Assembly: GCA_963556145.1 (NCBI GenBank)
Contig: CAUVYJ010000025.1
Location: forward strand, 1-22,296
Reading direction: 5' to 3'
Length of the DNA stretch: 22,296 nt
Origin: Hygrocybe punicea
Lineage: Eukaryota; Basidiomycota; Agaricomycetes; Agaricales; Hygrophoraceae
Position numbers and translations under genes: made by a program. Positions 17,253 to 22,296 of the stretch are shown piece after piece (position 1 is the stretch's first letter; every line of letters starts with the position of its first letter). The notes below the pieces were generated by a model. The model searched no databases. It was given only the letters and a program-made list of their open reading frames with translations, and was not told the origin of the DNA.

Positions 17253-17369
17253 ATGGTTCAGGGCGGTTCAGGTTCAGTTCACGTGAAATCCTGAACTGAA
17301 CCTGGAGTTCAGTTCAGGGTTCAGCCAAAATGGGTCTGAACTGGACTGAACTGAACTTCGGTAGCACTA
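17253..17369. repeat. Right subterminal and terminal repeat of hAT-like element
   Basis: Dense GGTTCAG/CTGAAC motifs end in CGGTAGCACTA, the inverted partner of the left end at 7289. GCATCAAT (17370-17377) is the right target duplication. Confidence 0.75.
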
Positions 17370-17377
17370 GCATCAAT

Positions 17378-17879
17378 GACTTTGATAACAAATGAACCTG
17401 TGAATATTCACATCATGGATCGTACAAATTCATGTCATCTTCTCTTTAGTGGGGTTGTGCTCATGCTCTATGGGTCGCATATGAAGAAAGTACTAAGGTG
17501 GCACCGCTTGCTGAAGCCATATCATTGATGACGGCCGATATATTCTGCTGGATGCGCAGTCTGGGTGAAACGGTTACCAATGGTGGAGTGTACTGGTCTA
17601 TTTTCAAGATCTTCGCTCATTTCCTTACACCCCAAATCCTCATATGCTATGCCCCAAGCTTTGGCAGTGCTTCATTCCTCTAACCAGGAACTTTTCCGTA
17701 GCTTGGTCGCTATTTTGGATCCTGAGCTCACATTAGCTGTGTGTGATGTAGTTACTTTGCTGAACCTAAAGTCTTTCCCTATCGCTTCCTGTCGATCATC
17801 GCCATTTCCTGTGACAGAAATTGGAACGAATGTAGCAGAGATTGATCGCATTCAGTAAAAAAGAGATCTTCCACAGCAT
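17378..17879. other. Stretch right of hAT element, unrecognised
   Basis: Before the hAT insertion this DNA was continuous with the sequence left of 7280. Plus-strand frames at 17498-17683 (with MAPLAEAISLMTADIF) and 17565-17858, and a minus frame across 17524-17860, are open, but none resembles a family I know. The minus strand near 17780-17870 should hold the C-terminal end of the P450 relic, but it is too decayed to read. Confidence 0.4.
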
Positions 17880-19600
17880 TCGATATTAGCCTACCACAGA
17901 CACAGAATTTGCAGCGAGATGAATTCCAGGACAGATCCGCTGGTGAATAATAATTATGAGATCGCATTCTGAAAATACTGGGAGATAGGCCGCTGCCATA
18001 TGGCAAGGTGTGTCTGAAGTCGTTCGTGTCGAAACCTCTGGTTCCAAATTCGGTGAGGATATAATGATCTGGCCAGAAGTCGTTGGGTCACTCGTATATT
18101 GTCTCGTCGTGAGTAATTCATGGTACATACAGAGCAAGATGGTTGCGCCACGAGGCACCGTATATCCACAATACTGCATCATTGCTGTCAGACAAGCCAA
18201 TAATGTGTTTCCGGCTTTCGACACTCACATGAGCGTCGTCTGTGGTGGCATGAGGAAGACTGAGAGGAGCTGCAGGTCTCCATCATTGAGTCTTGGGTGT
18301 AGGGCAGATCAACTTCAATTGATGTGAAGAGAGGATTTCTGCATGCACTTCTCTAATGATGGCTCGCACATATGGGAGCTTGTCGATATCCTCAAGCTTT
18401 GGCAACCTATCACTGCCGACAACACGGTCAATTTCGTTATGGGCTTTTTGCTGTGCTTCAGGGTATGCTGTCAACGCAAGGTATAGGGATTTTGGGTAAG
18501 ATGGTGTTGCATCTGAGCCCCCCTCAAACAGGACGCCACCGAGATATCTAAGGCATGTCGACTTTGGTGAACATAATGGAAAAGCCCAATTCCAGCACTT
18601 ATGCCATCAATTCGCGGTCCATTCCTAGGGTTTTCTGGCTTTCGATGATGGTTTCTATAAAAGTGCTGACGCATTCCCCCTTATCCAAACGGTTTTGGAC
18701 ACGGTCCAGCATGCTGAAGTAGTGACCTCTCTGCAATTTTTGGACTTCCTTTGCCTCTGTCTTCCACGGGGCCCAGCACTCAGGACCTTTTTTTAGGATG
18801 GGAATCAAGTCTACAGGTGGGTGCCGCCCAGGTTCCATCAGGCGAAACCACAGAGCAGTGATGTGATAGAAGTCGGACACCTCATTGCTCTCAAAGTGCG
18901 GGAAGCGAGCACTGTAGATGACAGATGAGATCACAGAGTAGGTATACCGCTGAGCATGTTGGTCAAAGAGCTGAATGCAAAGAGTCAGTACCATTTTTGG
19001 ACTTCTGCGCACGCAGGGCAGCGTACCTGAGGGTCCCTCATTATCTCGTACATGAACTGGATGGACTCGGCATGCTGAATAGGAAGATGCTGAGCGCACT
19101 TTTGGACAGTCATGATGCTTCGGGCAGCCTGACGTAAGAGAGACCAATTAGAATCATCTACGCAATATGAGCATCTTTAACGTAGGTCCTACGATCTTAT
19201 TTTTGGCTGCTCACGGTAATGCGCCTGGGCTTATAGGAACACCGCTTGTGACAGTATCTCCGTTGGATAGTTGTTTGTGGGCGGTCACTGGTAATATTGC
19301 TTTGCTTGTCAAGGAGGTCTTTGACTACCGTGTAGCTCGAAATAACCCCTCGCGGGGGACTTGAAATCGATGTTGCAAACTGAATATATATCGCCATAGA
19401 GTCTTGACCACTCCGTCAGCCTGTTCGTGTGATGTTACGATGATATGATATAAGTACTTGTAGGGGAAAGGGCGCATACCGAAGGTGTGCCCATTTATGA
19501 ACTCGTGAGCTTCCCCAGGAGAGGAAGGGTAGTTGGACCAGGTGGAAGATCCTTTGTCCAACGACCGATAGTCCCAACCTTGTAGGAGTTCCGAACACCC
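17880..19600 (-). pseudogene. Cytochrome P450 pseudogene
   Basis: Read on the minus strand, typical fungal P450 blocks appear in order. An N-terminal piece holds VHKWAH (about 19490-19590). VVKDLLDKQSNITSDRP lies near 19270-19330. QAARSIMTVQKCAQ and FMYEIMRDPQ precede an intron, and LFDQHAQRYTYSVISSVIY follows it. The I-helix block is GGVLFEGGSDATPSY (about 18495-18540). PEAQQKAHNEIDRVVG and LPYVRAIIREV come next, then PRGATILL, PNDFWPDHY and the heme loop RICPGIHLAANS (17911-17940). Damage: the donor after GMDRELMA has lost its GT (ATAAGT), the Arg of the K-helix ExxR is gone (EVHAE), a TGA lies at 18088-18090, and frames shift near 18110 and before the heme loop. The intact family member is a heme monooxygenase anchored in the endoplasmic reticulum. 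This copy is very unlikely to function. Confidence 0.8.
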
Positions 19601-19724
19601 TTGGAATGGTGGAGATCGGCTCTTGAACTATAGATCCATTGGTTTATTTTAAATATTACCTAACATCGGTCACAAATCTGTCACCCATTCAGATGGTGCT
19701 GTGTCTCTGGTGAACCCTGTCAAT
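19601..19724. other. Short spacer between P450 and kinase relics
   Basis: AT-rich sequence without a frame of interest. It would have held the divergent promoters of the two genes. Confidence 0.4.
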
Positions 19725-21033
19725 ATGCCGCGTACCCCTCCTGTACCCCTCCTGTACCCCTCCTCGCCAGTTTCCTGTGCTCAGTGAAACCCCATTGAGC
19801 AAGAAAGTCTCCGGCGCCACGTCTTACACGACAAAAGAGACATGAGGATGAATGACCTTGGCACAGAGATGAATGGTAAATTTGCGGGACCAATTGCACC
19901 TTCTGAGTTCTTGAAGACATTCCTACCTTTCAAAAGGGGCAAACTTCCGTGAATGCCAGTGAGGAGGAAGGTGGTTTTCCAAGATGTCGCTAATAAGAAG
20001 AGTGAGCCTGCAATGTATGGTCCTATGGTATGTATTTCTGGGTTCTTGTTCTTGCATATCTATATAGATGTTCTAGATCACTGCGCTGAAGCCTTACTGT
20101 CCTGGCTTCGACCTTGTGGACACGCATATCCAGACAAGAGTGTCAGCCCGAACGAACCCGAAATCAAACCAGATGTTTCTCTCTATGAATCTATATGTGG
20201 TAGAGACGCCAGTATTGTAACCGACATATCTCTCATCGACCTTTCTATTGAATTCAAGATAGATCCAAACGACGACCCTTTCCGTGATCACGGCACCTTG
20301 GAGAATGACACAGTCCAGGGTGCCCATGGTCAAGGGCAAATCACCTGTTATACGACAAAGCAACTTGCCACGGAATTTCGGACTCATGCATTCTCTGCCA
20401 TCATCTGTAAGGATGTGGCGAGACTGATTCATTGGGATCGCTCAGGCGCTGTCCTCTCGCAATCATTTTCATATGTGGAGCAACCCTGGCTGGTGAGTTT
20501 CTTCTGGAGATATGCACATTCTTCATGAGCAACCCGTGGAGTAGATGAATCAGTCATTGCGCCTACCAACAATGATGAAGTGCACGTTCGAAGGGCAAGA
20601 GTTGTGCTCAAGCTTGATGATGACAAGCCCTTGTTCAAGTTTGTGATATACAGTGACGATGGGGACGACATTTTCTATTACTTCGGTAGCAAACCATGGT
20701 TCAAGGGCAACGGTTCGCCCACAGGTAGCCACTCGGGTCTTCATCGTTTATGACCCCGTGCGCGATAGGTGTGTCTTGATGAAGGATACATGGAGAGTGT
20801 CCCTTGACGGCATGCAAACCGAAGGTGCTATCTATAAGCGCCTTCATACAGCCGGAGTCTCGAACATTCCTCATTTCCTCCGAGGCAGTGATGTTACCTC
20901 ACCATTTTGCCGCACTCGTTCACACAAGTTTGCTAGACAGTTCAACCTTCAACTCCAACCTCACAGTCACTATCAGTTTACTCTTGAAGATATTGGTCGC
21001 GATAAAGAGGCAGCTCCAAATGATTGGAGATAG
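19725..21033 (+). pseudogene. FunK1-type fungal protein kinase pseudogene, truncated
   Basis: From ATG 19725 the frame reads through a FunK1-like N-terminal region (ESLRRHVLHDKRDMRMNDLG, then FAGPIAPSEFLKTFLPF). It continues to EPAMYGPM, an intron from GTATGT at 20028 with acceptor CTAG near 20076, and then IKPDVSLYES, SIEFKID-DDPF, GQITCYTTKQLATEFRTHAF, RLIHWDRSGAVLSQS and FFWRYAHSS. The kinase N-lobe follows (VFIVYDPVRDRCVLMKDTWR, EGAIYKRL, GVSNIPHFL, HYQFTLEDIGR). Damage: TGA at 19785, 19950 and 20526, frame changes near 20130 and 20726, and a TAG at 21031 before any HRD/DFG-type C-lobe, which is absent. FunK1 kinases are expanded in agarics; this copy is a relic. Confidence 0.85.
19731..19763 (+). 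repeat. Three tandem copies of GTACCCCTCCT
   Basis: An 11 bp unit is repeated three times within the first exon of the kinase relic. Since 11 is not a multiple of 3, copy-number change there would shift the frame. Confidence 0.7.
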
Positions 21034-21640
21034 TTGCTTGGTGGAGGGTTTGTGGATGAGATGATCCAGAAACAGTGGGACTGTTATGAATGACCTACAT
21101 GTCTTCACCAGATTTGAACTATTGCCAGTCCACTTGTACCATTGTGATGAAATTTATATGGTTAAATTTTACAAATATCTCATATAGACAATCATGACCA
21201 GTGAAGTGGAATTAGACACTGTTGAAGACTCCATGGCCACAAGTCCACTTTACATGGTGACCAGAGTTGAATACATGTATCAATAAAAGAGTCTATAGAG
21301 GCACATAAAGTGCAGAATGACCACAATACAGTTATGAGAATTGAGGCCAGAAGGAGTCTCATAACCCATTTGAGACAAGGAAACATGACCAAACAACTTG
21401 ATGATGAATCATAATTGATGCCATCATCACATGATAAATAGAAGCCAAACTCGGACTAATTTCCCACATTAGCACAGATTACCCCCCAACTTGCATGGAC
21501 TCTTTAACCGGTCCGCAGATTTCTTAGAGAAAAGTGGTACAGAGCACCTCAGTAGTGGTCCCAATGGATTGCCAACTTAAATCTGCAACAATTTCATGTC
21601 CCAGAATTGTATATATATACATAGAAGAGCGGTATAATTT

Positions 21641-21762
21641 GCAGCAATCCACACAAATCCAAGCCATTCACATGCAATCCTGTGGCTCAGGATCACTATC
21701 CCATGAAGAATTGCAGCAATTCCACAGAAATCCAGGCAATTCACAGGCAATCCTGTGGCTCA
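21641..21762 (+). repeat. Imperfect direct duplication GCAGCAAT...CCTGTGGCTCA
   Basis: Copies at 21641-21689 and 21713-21762 share GCAGCAAT, CCACA-AAATCCA, CATTCACA/AATTCACA and GCAATCCTGTGGCTCA. The second copy has one extra base. The 23 bp between them is unique. Confidence 0.7.
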
Positions 21763-21799
21763 AGTAATCACATCATTTGTTTTGACTGACTTTGTCTTG

Positions 21800-21857
21800 G
21801 TCAACTACTGGACCAGTACTAGTCAAATACCAGTCAAGTACTGGGCAACTACTGGTT
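21800..21857. repeat. Cluster of CCAGTA/TACTGG inverted motifs
   Basis: Within 58 bp the hexamer TACTGG or its complement CCAGTA, or close variants, occurs about six times in alternating direction, so several small hairpins are possible. Function unknown. Confidence 0.5.
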
Positions 21858-22296
21858 AATGTATTTGGGACTCTACAAATACTAAATGTGAGATTGTCTT
21901 TCAAATTTTATGAATTCAAATTCAAATTTCAAATATTTTATTGACTTTGAGAGACTTGAAAGACTCAAATGCATTAGATATCTGGAAAGCTTCAAAATTC
22001 AGATTTGGAGTTTCCTGAATATGATACCAAATCCCAAATGTGAGTGTTTGAGAAATTGAGATTTGCTTTATTATTCCAGATTCTTCACAAGATATGAAAC
22101 ATTTGGAATTTTTTTGAATCTACATATGACCTTTTGATTGTTACTTCTAATTCTTAAAAGGTGTGGAGAAATATGATCTTTAGTAATGTATTTAGATATC
22201 TATTTCACATGGCCTAAATTTAGGGTTTTGTTTTGTATGGGTAATTTATTTGTGTCACCTCCAAAGGCCTTTTTGCACCTAGTGTAATTTCCCACA

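Larger units (their letters stand above)
7289..17369. mobile_element. hAT-like DNA transposon (non-autonomous), split by nested elements
   Basis: The left end TAGTGCTGCCAAAG and the right end, read inward on the minus strand as TAGTGCTACCGAAG, form a 24 bp terminal inverted repeat with 20 matches, flanked by the 8 bp duplication at 7281 and 17370. Both subterminal regions are packed with GGTTC/GAACC-type motifs (7309-7450 and 17253-17360), as is common in hAT elements that use clustered transposase sites. Without the retroelement inserted between 8625 and 17253, the element is about 1.45 kb and shows no transposase domain, so it would have to be moved in trans. It carries an apparent spliced leader and a proline/histidine-coding minisatellite. 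Confidence 0.75.
21034..22296. other. AT-rich, gene-free stretch to the end of the window
   Basis: Base composition drops to clearly AT-rich compared with everything to the left. No ORF of interest is seen; the 21534-21767 frame merely translates the duplicated segment. Features are an imperfect 49/50 bp duplication (21641-21689 and 21713-21762), a cluster of TACTGG/CCAGTA motifs, and AAATTCAAATTTCAAATATTT tracts near 21905-21940. It could be part of another transposable element running past the window edge, but no end is defined. Confidence 0.45.

Overview
The window looks like nuclear DNA of a mushroom-forming basidiomycete (Agaricomycetes). The evidence is genes split by 46-56 bp introns with GTRNGT donors and CTRAY branch points close to the acceptor, an HNH_2 protein of agaricomycete type, a FunK1-type kinase relic, a fungal cytochrome P450 relic, and a Ty3/Gypsy-style Gag of the kind common in agarics. 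These family calls come from memory of the families; no search was run.

Left part (1-7280). A low-complexity GA-rich stretch leads to two head-to-head genes. On the minus strand is an HNH_2 nuclease-type protein (1588 to about 3124). On the plus strand is a six-exon protein of 326 aa (3123-4358) with a D...ExK pattern of PD-(D/E)XK nucleases. The plus start codon overlaps a candidate minus start codon in a shared CATG. Beyond them lie eroded, mostly unrecognised DNA, pyrimidine-rich repeats and a 243 bp almost perfect palindrome (6098-6340).

Central part (7289-17369): a four-level nest of mobile elements. Level 1 is a short non-autonomous hAT-like DNA element (24 bp imperfect terminal inverted repeats, 8 bp target duplication matching at 7 of 8). 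Level 2, inside it, is LTR element A (8626-17252) with 604 bp LTRs differing at one visible position, a primer-binding site, a broken Gag and no visible pol. Level 3, inside the Gag of A, is an 867 bp TG...CA unit B (probably a solo LTR) flanked by ACGG. Level 4, inside B, is small LTR element C (10476-13213) flanked by CCGT, with identical 155 bp LTRs, a primer-binding site and polypurine tract on the minus strand, and one long proline/threonine-rich ORF of 696 aa. Removing B plus one ACGG copy restores the Gag frame exactly.

The most notable cargo is in A. On the strand opposite to Gag it carries an apparently intact three-exon gene (14793-16321) for a 475 aa protein with a charged coiled-coil region followed by a Zn(II)2Cys6-type cysteine cluster. 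Its two introns are kept, as expected for a gene copied in antisense within a retroelement transcript.

Right part (17378-22296). This holds a cytochrome P450 pseudogene (minus), a FunK1 kinase pseudogene with several stops and frameshifts (plus), and an AT-rich repeat-bearing stretch to the end. Overall this is an accessory, transposon-rich region: two plausible intact host genes at the left, one intact gene inside a retroelement, and otherwise relics.
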